In this document: piece after piece, positions 8,079 through 16,138 of the stretch
Layout of the letters: each line of letters starts with the position of its first letter
Position numbering within the stretch: the stretch's first letter is position 1
DNA from: Lentimicrobium sp.
GTDB taxonomy: Bacteria > Bacteroidota > Bacteroidia > Bacteroidales > Lentimicrobiaceae
Assembly: GCA_019429275.1 (NCBI GenBank)
Contig: JAHYJC010000021.1
Span: forward strand, 1-64,000
Reading direction: 5' to 3'
Length of the DNA stretch: 64,000 nt
Notes under the pieces: model-generated
The model's input: the letters and a program-made list of their open reading frames with translations, nothing else
Database searches by the model: none
What the model was told of the DNA's origin: nothing
Program-made: the position numbers and the translations under genes

Positions 8079-9041
8079 ATGACTGAAAACACACATTTTG
8101 ATGCCATTATCATAGGCGGGGGGCCTGCCGGGATGACTGCCGGCATTTACCTTTCGAGGGCCAGGCTGCGCACACTCATCATTAGCGACGGGGTGCTCGG
8201 AGGGCAAATGGTGTTGACCCATGAGATTGCAAATTATCCGGGCGTGGAAAGCATTTCAGGATATCAGCTTTCAAACATCATGAAGAAGCAGGCCAAAAAC
8301 TTCGGCTGTACGATTAAAAGCAATGCTCAGATTTCAGACCTGAAACTTCAGGGTGAAATCAAAACAGTTACCCTGGCCGGGGGTACTACCTACACCGCCA
8401 ATGCTATAGTACTTACTCCCGGTGGCCGCTCAAGAACACTCAATGTGCCCGGCGAGGAAACGCTCAAAGGGCAGGGAATCTCTTATTGTGCTACTTGTGA
8501 TGGCGATTTCTTTACAGGTAAGGAGATTGTAGTGGTTGGTGGTGGCAACTCAGCACTTGAAGAGGCAGTTTCGCTGACCAAATATGCTTCAAAAGTTACC
8601 ATTGTTCATCAGTTCGATCATTTTCAGGCATTCGAATACGCAATTGAGGAGGCCAGGGCGAATCCCAGAATTAATTTCTTAATGGAATCGGCAATTACCA
8701 GATTTCATGGAAATGAAAAACTGGAAAGCGTGGACATAAAAAACATGAAAACCGGTGAACAGCAAAACTTTCGGACTGATGGAGCGTTTATTTTTATTGG
8801 GTATGTGCCCAATACCGGGTTTATAAAAGGTAAAGTTGAAATGAACCAGAATAACGAAATTATTGTTAACAGCGATATGGCTACAAGCATTCCGGGAGTT
8901 TATGCTGCCGGCGACTCCATTGTAAAGCGGTTCAGGCAGGTTACAACTGCTGTTGGAGATGCCACTGTGGCTGCCCTGGCAAGTTCAGACTACCTTCATC
9001 AAATGAAAACCAAAGAATTACACAAATCACTAACTTACTAA
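8079..9041 (+). CDS. trxB: Thioredoxin reductase-like FAD flavoprotein
   Basis: A 320-residue low-molecular-weight thioredoxin reductase: the FAD-binding GGGPAG at 13-18, GGQM at 41-44, the redox-active CATC at 137-140, a second dinucleotide fold GGGNSA at 154-159, and the C-terminal VYAAGDS. The segment that holds the 2'-phosphate of NADPH in classical enzymes (HRRxxFRA) reads HQFDHFQA at 177-184, without the arginines. This suggests a donor other than NADPH. It is followed after one base by a membrane-anchored thioredoxin, the most likely substrate. Confidence 0.92.
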   Translation: MTENTHFDAIIIGGGPAGMTAGIYLSRARLRTLIISDGVLGGQMVLTHEIANYPGVESISGYQLSNIMKKQAKNFGCTIKSNAQISDLKLQGEIKTVTLAGGTTYTANAIVLTPGGRSRTLNVPGEETLKGQGISYCATCDGDFFTGKEIVVVGGGNSALEEAVSLTKYASKVTIVHQFDHFQAFEYAIEEARANPRINFLMESAITRFHGNEKLESVDIKNMKTGEQQNFRTDGAFIFIGYVPNTGFIKGKVEMNQNNEIIVNSDMATSIPGVYAAGDSIVKRFRQVTTAVGDATVAALASSDYLHQMKTKELHKSLTY

Positions 9042-9042
9042 T

Positions 9043-9462
9043 ATGTCAATCGGTCTCATAATCGCCATCGTTATACTTTCACTGTTTGCAGTTTACATGA
9101 TCTTCTCATTCAGAAGAATGAAAAACATGGGAGCTGCGCCAGAAAGCGAAAAAATTTTAACCCTAACCGATAAAAACTTCCAGAATCAGATCAAAAAGGG
9201 AATAGTTATGGTTGACTTCTGGGCCGAATGGTGCATGCCCTGCAAAGTTATGGGACCAGTATTGAATGAACTGGCCGAAGACGAAAGTTTTAAAGCAGTA
9301 GTAGCCAAACTAAATGTTGACCATTATCAGCCGGTTTCGCAAAAATTTGGCATCAGAGGAATCCCTACCATTATACTCTTTAAAGACGGCAAAGAGGTTG
9401 ACAGAATTGTGGGTATAAAACCCAAAGACTTTCTGATAAAACAAGTGAATAAACACCTCTAA
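9043..9462 (+). CDS. Membrane-anchored thioredoxin
   Basis: A 139-residue protein with one N-terminal membrane segment (residues about 3-22) followed by FRRMKN and then a complete thioredoxin domain. The active site is WCMPC (Cys64, Cys67) within VDFWAEWCMPCKVMGP, and the cis-proline is in GIRGIPTIILF. By the positive-inside rule the positive charges after the helix place the thioredoxin domain on the cytoplasmic face, where the adjacent reductase could serve it. It starts one base after trxB and is probably translationally coupled. Confidence 0.9.
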   Translation: MSIGLIIAIVILSLFAVYMIFSFRRMKNMGAAPESEKILTLTDKNFQNQIKKGIVMVDFWAEWCMPCKVMGPVLNELAEDESFKAVVAKLNVDHYQPVSQKFGIRGIPTIILFKDGKEVDRIVGIKPKDFLIKQVNKHL

Positions 9463-9473
9463 AACCCAAACCT

Positions 9474-9947
9474 ATGAAAATCAAATATTTATTTTTTGTT
9501 GTACTACTTAATGCAGGAACAATGGTAAATGCTCAGAATTTAAGTCAGGAAAGTCATTCAGTAATGATTGAAAACCAAAGCAAGGCTGGTTTCACAGAAA
9601 CTGTTGATCTGCTTTCTGAAACCATTCTGGCCAAAGGCTGGAAAGTGACCATGGTGCACGACCTCCAGGAAACCATGAAGAAAAACGGCAAGGAAGTTCT
9701 TCCGGTAAAAGTTATCGAACTTTGCAATCCCGGGCATGCTTTCAACATCTTGTCGAAAGACGAATACCGTGATGTTAGCCCGATGCTGCCCTGCCGGGTT
9801 TCGGTTTACCAGAAAGCCGATGGGTTAACCTATATTTCACGCATGAATGCTCCTGCTTTTGCAGGAATGATTGGGGGAGAAGCAGCCAAAACTATGGTTC
9901 AGGCTTTTAAGGAGATGGAAGAGATTCTGAAAGTTGCAATCAAATGA
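9474..9947 (+). CDS. DUF302 protein with signal peptide
   Basis: A 157-residue protein with a clear signal peptide (cleavage after about residue 20, MVNA-Q) and a DUF302 domain. The family's landmarks are visible: KGWKV near residue 54, ELCNPGHAF, and MLPCRVSVYQKADG. Two cysteines are retained, in the ELCNP and LPCR motifs. No biochemical function is established for the family to my knowledge. It starts 11 bases after the membrane thioredoxin and ends just before a terminator, so it is the last gene of the redox cluster. Its predicted export separates it from the cytoplasmic thioredoxin domain. Confidence 0.85.
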   Translation: MKIKYLFFVVLLNAGTMVNAQNLSQESHSVMIENQSKAGFTETVDLLSETILAKGWKVTMVHDLQETMKKNGKEVLPVKVIELCNPGHAFNILSKDEYRDVSPMLPCRVSVYQKADGLTYISRMNAPAFAGMIGGEAAKTMVQAFKEMEEILKVAIK

Positions 9948-9978
9948 TTTTAACGGAGTAAGAATCTGAAAAAAATGA

Positions 9979-10018
9979 AAATCCGGCAGGGGCTAAATAC
10001 CTTGTCGGATTTTTATTA
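9979..10018 (+). terminator. Terminator after the redox cluster
   Basis: An imperfect stem (ATCCGGCAGG at 9981-9990 with CCTTGTCGGAT at 10000-10010) is followed by TTTTATTATT, 32 bases after the DUF302 stop. Confidence 0.65.
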
Positions 10019-10081
10019 TTTATTTGACAATCAGTAATATACGTTGAGACACAAAGCATAAAAAAATCCAAATTCAATTCT

Positions 10082-10089
10082 TACCTTTG
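10082..10089 (+). promoter_or_regulatory. Promoter -7 element of glyS
   Basis: TACCTTTG is an exact TAnnTTTG match ending five bases before the glyS ATG. If transcription starts about seven bases downstream, as usual for this element, the mRNA is leaderless or nearly so. Confidence 0.6.
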
Positions 10090-10093
10090 CAGC

Positions 10094-11617
10094 ATGGCAA
10101 ACTACGATGAAATTTTCAAGAAAATAATAGCCCACTCCAAGGAGTATGGGTTTATATTTCAATCCAGTGAAATTTATGACGGATTAAGTGCAGTTTACGA
10201 CTACGGCCAGAATGGAGTTGAACTCAAAAATAACATCAAAGATTACTGGTGGAGGGTAATGGTGCGATATCACGAAAATATTGTTGGTATCGATTCTGCA
10301 ATATTTATGCATCCCACGATTTGGAAGGCCTCAGGGCATGTTGATGCCTTCAATGATCCCATGATTGATAATAAGGATTCGAAAAAGCGCTATCGTGCTG
10401 ATGTACTCGTGGAAGACCACCTGGCAAAGCTTGAGGCCAAGATTGAAAAGGAGGTTGAAAAAGCATCGAAACGCTTTGGCGATACCTTTGACGAATTACA
10501 GTTCAGGGCGACAAACCAAAGGGTGCTCGAAAATCAGGCAAAAATTGACAACATTAAGGATCGGTTATATAAAGGATTGGAAAACAACAATCTGGCTGAT
10601 ATTAAAAAACTAATTGAAGATCTTGAAATTGTTTGTCCTGTTTCAGGTTCACGAAACTGGACAGAAGTAAGACAATTCAACCTGATGTTTTCCACTCAAA
10701 TGGGCTCTGTAAGTGAGGATGCCAACACCATTTTTCTGCGTCCGGAAACGGCACAGGGAATTTTTGTCAATTTTTTAAATGTGATGAAAACCGGTCGTAT
10801 GAAAATACCATTTGGTATTGCTCAGATTGGTAAAGCTTTTCGCAATGAGATTGTTGCCCGGCAGTTTATCTTCCGCATGCGTGAATTTGAGCAAATGGAG
10901 ATGCAATATTTTGTTCGCCCCGGCACCGAGTTGGAATGGTTTGAATTCTGGAAGAAAGAACGACTGAAATGGCACCTCTCCCTTGGATTGGGTGAAGAAA
11001 ACTATCGTTTTCACAATCATGAAAAACTGGCCCATTACGCCAATGCCGCTGCAGATATTGAGTTTCGTTTCCCGTTTGGCTTTAAAGAACTTGAGGGTAT
11101 TCACTCACGTACAGATTTCGATCTCAATGCCCATCAAAAATACTCTGGCAAGAAGATTACTTACTTTGATCCGGAACTGAACGAGAGCTATGTACCCTAT
11201 GTTGTGGAAACCTCAATCGGCCTCGATCGAACCTTTCTGGCATTGTTGAGCCATGCCTATACCGAAGAGAAACTTGATGATGGATCTGAACGCATAGTAA
11301 TGAAACTGCCTCCCATGCTGGCGCCCATCAAAGCCGCAGTGCTTCCGTTGGTTGCAAAGGATGGTTTGCCCGAAAAAGCTCGACAGATCATGGATTCACT
11401 CAAGTATGACTACAATTGTCAGTATGAGGAGAAAGACTCCATTGGAAAACGTTATCGCCGTCAGGATGCCATAGGAACTCCATATTGCATAACCGTTGAC
11501 CATAAAACTCTGGAAGACAATATGGTAACCATTCGTGAACGCGATACTATGCTTCAGGAAAGGGTGAGTTTAGAAATGGTTAGCTCAATCATTGCATCGA
11601 AGCTCAGGTTAAAATAA
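10094..11617 (+). CDS. glyS: Glycine--tRNA ligase (dimeric, eukaryote/archaeal type)
   Basis: Charges tRNA-Gly with glycine. The 507-residue class II synthetase is the single-chain alpha2 type, not the alpha2beta2 GlyQS type; the length matches Thermus GlyRS. Visible features are the N-terminal motif 1 region with YDYGQNGVELKNNIKDYW, motif 2 (AFRNEI followed by FRMREFEQMEMQYF), motif 3 TSIGLDRTFLALL, and a C-terminal anticodon-binding domain starting near PPMLAPIKAAVLPLV. It is a single-gene unit flanked by its own promoter and a strong hairpin. Confidence 0.97.
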   Translation: MANYDEIFKKIIAHSKEYGFIFQSSEIYDGLSAVYDYGQNGVELKNNIKDYWWRVMVRYHENIVGIDSAIFMHPTIWKASGHVDAFNDPMIDNKDSKKRYRADVLVEDHLAKLEAKIEKEVEKASKRFGDTFDELQFRATNQRVLENQAKIDNIKDRLYKGLENNNLADIKKLIEDLEIVCPVSGSRNWTEVRQFNLMFSTQMGSVSEDANTIFLRPETAQGIFVNFLNVMKTGRMKIPFGIAQIGKAFRNEIVARQFIFRMREFEQMEMQYFVRPGTELEWFEFWKKERLKWHLSLGLGEENYRFHNHEKLAHYANAAADIEFRFPFGFKELEGIHSRTDFDLNAHQKYSGKKITYFDPELNESYVPYVVETSIGLDRTFLALLSHAYTEEKLDDGSERIVMKLPPMLAPIKAAVLPLVAKDGLPEKARQIMDSLKYDYNCQYEEKDSIGKRYRRQDAIGTPYCITVDHKTLEDNMVTIRERDTMLQERVSLEMVSSIIASKLRLK

Positions 11618-11628
11618 GTTTATCCAAA

Positions 11629-11667
11629 TTACAACAACAGCCGGTTTTTAGCCGGCTGTTGTTGTAA
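11629..11667. terminator. Perfect 16-bp hairpin between glyS and pth
   Basis: TTACAACAACAGCCGG (11629-11644) and its exact complement (11652-11667) enclose a 7-base loop between two convergent genes. Neither strand has a T-run after the stem, so it may be a factor-assisted or bidirectional terminator, or a 3'-end stabiliser. Confidence 0.65.
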
Positions 11668-11709
11668 GGAGTGAAATTAATCTATTAAGATCCGGGATAA
11701 ATCTCTGAT

Positions 11710-12273
11710 TTACTTGTTATTAAATGTATTCATTGTATTGGTTGAGCCTGCCGCGATAAAACTTTTAATCATTTCTATGGCTACAGGAATCCGTTCCAGA
11801 AAAAGCTTTTCTTCATCGCGTGTAAAACGGCCCAATACATAATCTACCTGAAAGCCTTTGGCAAAATTATTTCCAATTCCAACCCGGAGTCGTGGAAAAT
11901 TGTTGTGTTCCAGCATTTCTATAATATTATTGAGCCCATTATGGCTGCCACCGCTGCCTTTGGTTTTGAGCCGGAAAATACCCGGATCCAAATCCAGATC
12001 ATCCACAATAACCAAAGAATTTTCTATTTGAATATTTTCCATTGTCAGCCAGTATCGATAGGCTTTTCCACTGAGGTTCATATAAGTGGTGGGCTTAATG
12101 ATAACGACAGTTTTGCCTCTGAATCGGGCTTCTGCCCGGGAAGCCAGGCGATCGGTGGTGAATTTCACCCCAAAGTCACGTGCAAGAGCATCGGCAATAA
12201 TAAAACCAATGTTGTGCCTGGTGTTGGTATACTCATCACCTATATTTCCCATTCCAACGATCAAATACTTCAC
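11710..12273 (-). CDS. pth: Peptidyl-tRNA hydrolase
   Basis: Releases peptides from peptidyl-tRNA dropped by the ribosome. The 187-residue protein keeps the catalytic set of bacterial Pth: Asn10 (GMGNIG), His20 (TRHNIGF), Asn66 (TYMNLSG), the Asp91/92 region (VIVDDLDL) and Asn112 (GSHNGLNN). The start codon is GTG at 12273; it gives the standard N-terminus KYLIVGMGN. It follows the L25 gene by 101 bases in a prs-L25-pth order common to many bacteria. Confidence 0.96.
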   Translation of the reverse strand: MKYLIVGMGNIGDEYTNTRHNIGFIIADALARDFGVKFTTDRLASRAEARFRGKTVVIIKPTTYMNLSGKAYRYWLTMENIQIENSLVIVDDLDLDPGIFRLKTKGSGGSHNGLNNIIEMLEHNNFPRLRVGIGNNFAKGFQVDYVLGRFTRDEEKLFLERIPVAIEMIKSFIAAGSTNTMNTFNNK

Positions 12274-12374
12274 GGTTTGGCTAATAGTTTAATTTCGGCA
12301 AAAATAAATAATAAAAGAAGGCAGGAAAAAACTTTCCTGCCTCTGAATTTGGTTTTGATTCTGATGCGCCAGTC

Positions 12375-12944
12375 TTATTTTCCGGGAGCAGCAGGTTCAA
12401 CATTACGTGTTGACTGAACAGAAACAATAATAGAAGTTTTCACATCAAGAAACTCAACATTGTCAAGTTTCAATTCCGAAATTTTAAAAGATTGGTTCAG
12501 GTCAATGTTGTTGATACTTACTTCAATTTCATCGGGCAAATGCTCGATCAGGGCTTTGATTTTAAGCTTTCTGAATTTTTTAATCAATTTACCACCTCGC
12601 AAAACACCAGGCGAAGTTCCGGTTATTTTTATTGGAACTGAAATAATTACAGGTTTTTCGGGACTCAGCTCGAGAAAATCAGCATGAAGAATTCTGTCGC
12701 TTACCGGATGTGACTGCAGATCCTGCAAAATTGTAAGGTGTTTTTTTCCATCAACATCAACTTCTATAAGGTATGAAGATGGAGTGTAAAGAATGGGCTT
12801 AAAACTGGTTTCATCAACAGAAAAGTGGACCTGTTTATTTCCGCCATAAATTACACAGGGAACTTTGCCGGCAGTACGTAAAGCTTTAGCATCTTTTTTC
12901 CCTACGTTCCCGCGAAGGGAACCGCTCAATGATACTTTTTTCAT
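12375..12944 (-). CDS. rplY: 50S ribosomal protein L25/general stress protein Ctc
   Basis: A 5S-rRNA-binding ribosomal protein of the long CTC type: an N-terminal L25 domain (residues 1-90, with GKVPCVIYGG) and a C-terminal beta-rich TL5-like domain. The 189-residue length is typical; short E. coli L25 has only the first domain. It lies 45 bases after prs and 101 bases before pth. Confidence 0.95.
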   Translation of the reverse strand: MKKVSLSGSLRGNVGKKDAKALRTAGKVPCVIYGGNKQVHFSVDETSFKPILYTPSSYLIEVDVDGKKHLTILQDLQSHPVSDRILHADFLELSPEKPVIISVPIKITGTSPGVLRGGKLIKKFRKLKIKALIEHLPDEIEVSINNIDLNQSFKISELKLDNVEFLDVKTSIIVSVQSTRNVEPAAPGK

Positions 12945-12989
12945 TTTTTAATTAGGTTTAGGATTAATATATAAGACAACCCGTTGGGG

Positions 12990-13925
12990 TTATTCAAATT
13001 TGAAGAGTGTTGATATAGATTCGTAATTGTGAACTTTACCAATAACATCAGCAAGCAGAGAAGCTGTGCTTAAAACATGAATTTTTTCACTATTGTGCCT
13101 GATAGGTATGGTATCGGTAACAACCAATTCGGCAAGCGGTGATTTTTCAATTTTTTCGATGGCATTACCCGATAAAAGCGGATGAGTACAAAAAGCCCTG
13201 ACACTCGACGCACCTTTATCAACCATGAGTTGTGCAGATTTGCAAATGGTGCCTGCGGTATCAACAATATCATCAATCAGGATCACATCTTTTCCGGTAA
13301 CATCGCCAATAAGTTCCATTGTATCTACCTGATTTGCCCTCGAGCGTTGTTTGTAACAGATGACAAAACTGGTATTTAATATTTTAGCGTAAGCTGCTGC
13401 ACGGCGTGTACCTCCGGTATCGGGCGAGGCCATTACCAGATTTGGAAGATTAAGCTGTTTAATGTAAGGGATATATATTGATGAGGCATAAAGATGGTCA
13501 ACCGGAACATCAAAAAATCCCTGAATCTGATCTGCATGAAGGTCAATGGTAATGATCCTCTGAACTCCGGCAGCAGTCAGTAAATTGGCAACCAGCTTTG
13601 CTGCAATGGAAACACGGGGCTTATCTTTACGATCCTGACGTGCAAATCCAAAATATGGAATTACAGCAATGATATGCCTGGCTGAAGCCCTTTTGGCTGC
13701 ATCAATCATCAGTAAAAGTTCAAATAGGTTATCGCTTGGGGCAAAGGTTGACTGAACAATAAACAAATCATTTCCCCTGACATTTTCTTCAAATGAAGGT
13801 TGAAACTCACCATCCGAAAAGTCTGTTACCAGAACATCTCCCAGTTTTTTACCGTAGCTGATGGCTATCTTTTCGGCCAGGTATCGGGTGGCTCTGCCCG
13901 CGAAAATGTTAACTACTGTTGACAT
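12990..13925 (-). CDS. prs: Ribose-phosphate pyrophosphokinase
   Basis: Makes PRPP from ribose 5-phosphate and ATP for nucleotide, histidine, tryptophan and NAD synthesis. The 311-residue class I enzyme shows the ATP-binding FGFARQDRK region near residue 96, the metal-binding IDLHADQIQGFF, and the PRPP loop DDIVDTAGT near residue 220. It is the first gene of prs-L25-pth and has a good promoter 44 bases upstream. Confidence 0.97.
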   Translation of the reverse strand: MSTVVNIFAGRATRYLAEKIAISYGKKLGDVLVTDFSDGEFQPSFEENVRGNDLFIVQSTFAPSDNLFELLLMIDAAKRASARHIIAVIPYFGFARQDRKDKPRVSIAAKLVANLLTAAGVQRIITIDLHADQIQGFFDVPVDHLYASSIYIPYIKQLNLPNLVMASPDTGGTRRAAAYAKILNTSFVICYKQRSRANQVDTMELIGDVTGKDVILIDDIVDTAGTICKSAQLMVDKGASSVRAFCTHPLLSGNAIEKIEKSPLAELVVTDTIPIRHNSEKIHVLSTASLLADVIGKVHNYESISTLFKFE

Positions 13926-13968
13926 CTTAACTGAAAGATATGGGTTCAGAATACTTTTTTTCAGGTGG

Positions 13969-13976
13969 CAAAATTA
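13969..13976 (-). promoter_or_regulatory. Promoter -7 element of prs
   Basis: On the minus strand this reads TAATTTTG, an exact match to TAnnTTTG, 44 bases before the prs ATG. No standard -33 box was found. Confidence 0.55.
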
Positions 13977-14035
13977 CAAATAAATTTCAGTAAAAAGAAA
14001 GATATTCTCAAAGGGTAAAATAAATCGGATAAATG

Positions 14036-14067
14036 CTTGATTTATAGCCGGAATAATATTACCTTTG
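14036..14067 (+). promoter_or_regulatory. Promoter of queA
   Basis: CTTG at 14036-14039, a 20-base spacer and TACCTTTG at 14060-14067 form a near-perfect Bacteroidetes promoter. The predicted start of transcription near 14074 leaves a leader of about 170 bases before queA. Confidence 0.65.
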
Positions 14068-14087
14068 CACCCCTTTTGCAGGGAGCT

Positions 14088-14162
14088 ATGAGTGTAAAAT
14101 CTTTCGGTGCTGATCGGTCAATATTTAAATCTCCTGATTTGTTTGTATTACAATTTACTTAA
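14088..14162 (+). CDS. Possible 24-codon leader ORF upstream of queA
   Basis: An ATG at 14088, preceded by a purine-rich AGGGAG three bases upstream, opens a 24-codon frame ending in TAA at 14160. It sits wholly inside the predicted queA leader. I see no similarity to a known leader peptide; it may be chance. The rest of the 322-base gap 13926-14247 holds the two divergent promoters and no preQ1-riboswitch pattern that I can recognise. Confidence 0.2.
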   Translation: MSVKSFGADRSIFKSPDLFVLQFT

Positions 14163-14247
14163 TTTGTTTATTGATACTGCCGACAATTTTCAAAAAATCC
14201 AGTTGCAAAAATCCAGTAAACCTGTTCCAACTAAAAATTCTTAAGGA

Positions 14248-15303
14248 ATGAAACTTTCACAATTTCGCTACCATTTACCCAACGAGCTGATTGCCAGGCA
14301 ACCTATTGAAAACCGAGATGATTCAAAACTGATGGTTCTCAACAGAAACAAACAAACCATTGAACATAAAAAATTTGGTGACATACTCGAGTATTTTAGC
14401 GAAGGCGATGTTTTAGTTATAAATGATACCAAGGTTTTTCCAGCCCTGCTTACCGGTGAAAAAGAGAAGACAGGAGCAAAAATTACTGTTTTTCTGCTCA
14501 GAGAGCTGAATGCCGAAGCCCGTTTGTGGGATGTTTTGGTCGATCCTGCCAGGAAAATCAGGATTGGCAACAAACTTTATTTTGGCGAAGACGATGCTTT
14601 GGTTGCTGAGGTAATTGATAATACCACTTCAAGGGGTCGTACCCTCCGCTTTTTGTTTGATGGCACCTACGAAGAATTCAAAAAAACCGTTGAAAGCCTT
14701 GGTAAAACTCCTCTTCCTGAGGAATTACAAGCTTTGCGAGAAATATTGCCCGAAGATAAAGACTGGTATCAGACCATTTATGCATCAAAGGAAGGCGCGG
14801 TGGCTGCGCCTACTGCCGGAATGCACTTCAGCCGAGAACTCATGAAACGCCTTGAACTCAAGGGCGCCGCCTTTGCTTCTGTTACCCTTCATGCCGGAGT
14901 TGGTAATTTCCGCGCTATTGATGTTGAAGATCTTACCAAACACAAAATGGATTCTGAAGAAGTCATTATTGAAGAAGGAGCATGCAGGATTGTTAATCTG
15001 GCTAAACAAAATCGCAAACAAGTCTGTGTGGTTGGAACAACAACCATGAAAGCTGTTGAAACATCAGTTACCATTTCGGGCATGCTAAAACCTTTCAACG
15101 GATGGTCAAACAAGTTTGTTTTTCCTCCTTATGATTTTAGTATAGCTTCAAGCATGATTACAAACTTTCATCTGCCTCAGTCGCCTATGCTTATGATGAC
15201 ATCGGCTTTTGCTGATTTTGATTTCCTGATGAAAGCTTACAAGGAAGCAATAAATGAAAAATATCGCTTTTTTACTTATGGCGATGCGATGCTGATACTT
15301 TAA
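14248..15303 (+). CDS. queA: S-adenosylmethionine:tRNA ribosyltransferase-isomerase
   Basis: Transfers and isomerises the ribosyl group of SAM onto preQ1 at position 34 of tRNA, giving epoxyqueuosine. The 351-residue protein starts with the family signature [28 protein letters not shown] and contains [16 protein letters not shown], the [11 protein letters not shown] motif near residue 190, [10 protein letters not shown] and a C-terminal [13 protein letters not shown] purine-rich TAAGGA precedes the ATG. queG and queD are elsewhere in the window. Confidence 0.97.
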   Translation: MKLSQFRYHLPNELIARQPIENRDDSKLMVLNRNKQTIEHKKFGDILEYFSEGDVLVINDTKVFPALLTGEKEKTGAKITVFLLRELNAEARLWDVLVDPARKIRIGNKLYFGEDDALVAEVIDNTTSRGRTLRFLFDGTYEEFKKTVESLGKTPLPEELQALREILPEDKDWYQTIYASKEGAVAAPTAGMHFSRELMKRLELKGAAFASVTLHAGVGNFRAIDVEDLTKHKMDSEEVIIEEGACRIVNLAKQNRKQVCVVGTTTMKAVETSVTISGMLKPFNGWSNKFVFPPYDFSIASSMITNFHLPQSPMLMMTSAFADFDFLMKAYKEAINEKYRFFTYGDAMLIL

Positions 15304-15326
15304 ATTTTCTTTTTATAAACGCTAGG

Positions 15327-15350
15327 TGCCCTGAAAAGGGCATTTTTTGT
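15327..15350 (+). terminator. Rho-independent terminator of queA
   Basis: TGCCCT (15327-15332), a GAAA loop and AGGGCA (15337-15342) followed by TTTTTTGTTTT: a textbook intrinsic terminator 24 bases after the stop. Confidence 0.85.
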
Positions 15351-15401
15351 TTTACAGCAGAACTTGTATTCCTTTTCACCAAACAACCTAAGATTTTTGT
15401 T

Positions 15402-15409
15402 TAAGTTTG
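15402..15409 (+). promoter_or_regulatory. Promoter -7 element of ispD
   Basis: TAAGTTTG matches TAnnTTTG exactly, 17 bases before the TTG start of ispD. Confidence 0.55.
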
Positions 15410-15425
15410 TTCAAATTTTCTCATT

Positions 15426-16109
15426 TTGAAACGATTTGCAATTATTGTTGCAGGGGGTTTGGGTAGCAGAATGGACGCAGCATTGCCAAAGCAATTTGCC
15501 ATTCTTTCAGGGAAACCATTGCTGATGCACACGCTGGAAACATTCTTCCGTGCTGATAATAAGATTTCTATAATTCTTGTACTTCCAGAGAATCAATTTT
15601 CTTATTGGATAAAGTTATGTAAAGAATTCAATTTCACTGTTCCTCACCTTTTGGCTGCGGGTGGTGGCAGTCGCGGTCATTCCGTAAAAAACGGATTATC
15701 GGCCATTGAAGCAACAACGGGTGTGGTTGCTGTGCACGATGGAGTTAGGCCGCTTGTTGATAAGGTGCTCATAAAAGAAGCATTTATAAAGGCAGAGATT
15801 TCAGGAAGTGCCATACCCTGCATCCCGGTCATTGATTCCTTAAGGCAAAAAGTCAGCGAACACAGCAAATCTATTGACCGCTCAGATATTTTTGCAGTGC
15901 AAACACCTCAATGTTTCCATTTGGAAATACTCCGCAAGGCCTATAAAAAGGATGATTTTATGAATTTTACCGATGATGCTCAGTTGGTTGAGTCACTTGG
16001 TGTAAATGTTGAACTGATTGAAGGTAGTCACGAAAACCTGAAAATTACCTTTCCGGTTGATCTTATTATTGCTGAAGCAATCTTCCGTTCCCGCATTTCT
16101 GAGCCATAA
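15426..16109 (+). CDS. ispD: 2-C-methyl-D-erythritol 4-phosphate cytidylyltransferase
   Basis: Couples MEP with CTP in the non-mevalonate isoprenoid pathway. The 227-residue protein has the nucleotidyltransferase signature IIVAGGLGSRMDAALPKQF at residues 6-24, VAVHDGVRPLV near residue 104, and FAVQTPQCFHLEIL and FTDDAQLVESLG later on. The start codon is TTG at 15426, giving MKRFAIIVAGG as in relatives; no upstream ATG is in frame. dxs of the same pathway is at 24060-25961. Confidence 0.95.
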   Translation: MKRFAIIVAGGLGSRMDAALPKQFAILSGKPLLMHTLETFFRADNKISIILVLPENQFSYWIKLCKEFNFTVPHLLAAGGGSRGHSVKNGLSAIEATTGVVAVHDGVRPLVDKVLIKEAFIKAEISGSAIPCIPVIDSLRQKVSEHSKSIDRSDIFAVQTPQCFHLEILRKAYKKDDFMNFTDDAQLVESLGVNVELIEGSHENLKITFPVDLIIAEAIFRSRISEP

Positions 16110-16138
16110 TCATTCAAATAAATATCAAATTCTTATCT

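Noticed and set aside
14068-14247. preQ1 riboswitch before queA
   Set aside because: I could not find the short hairpin plus A-rich tail that defines preQ1 class I aptamers.
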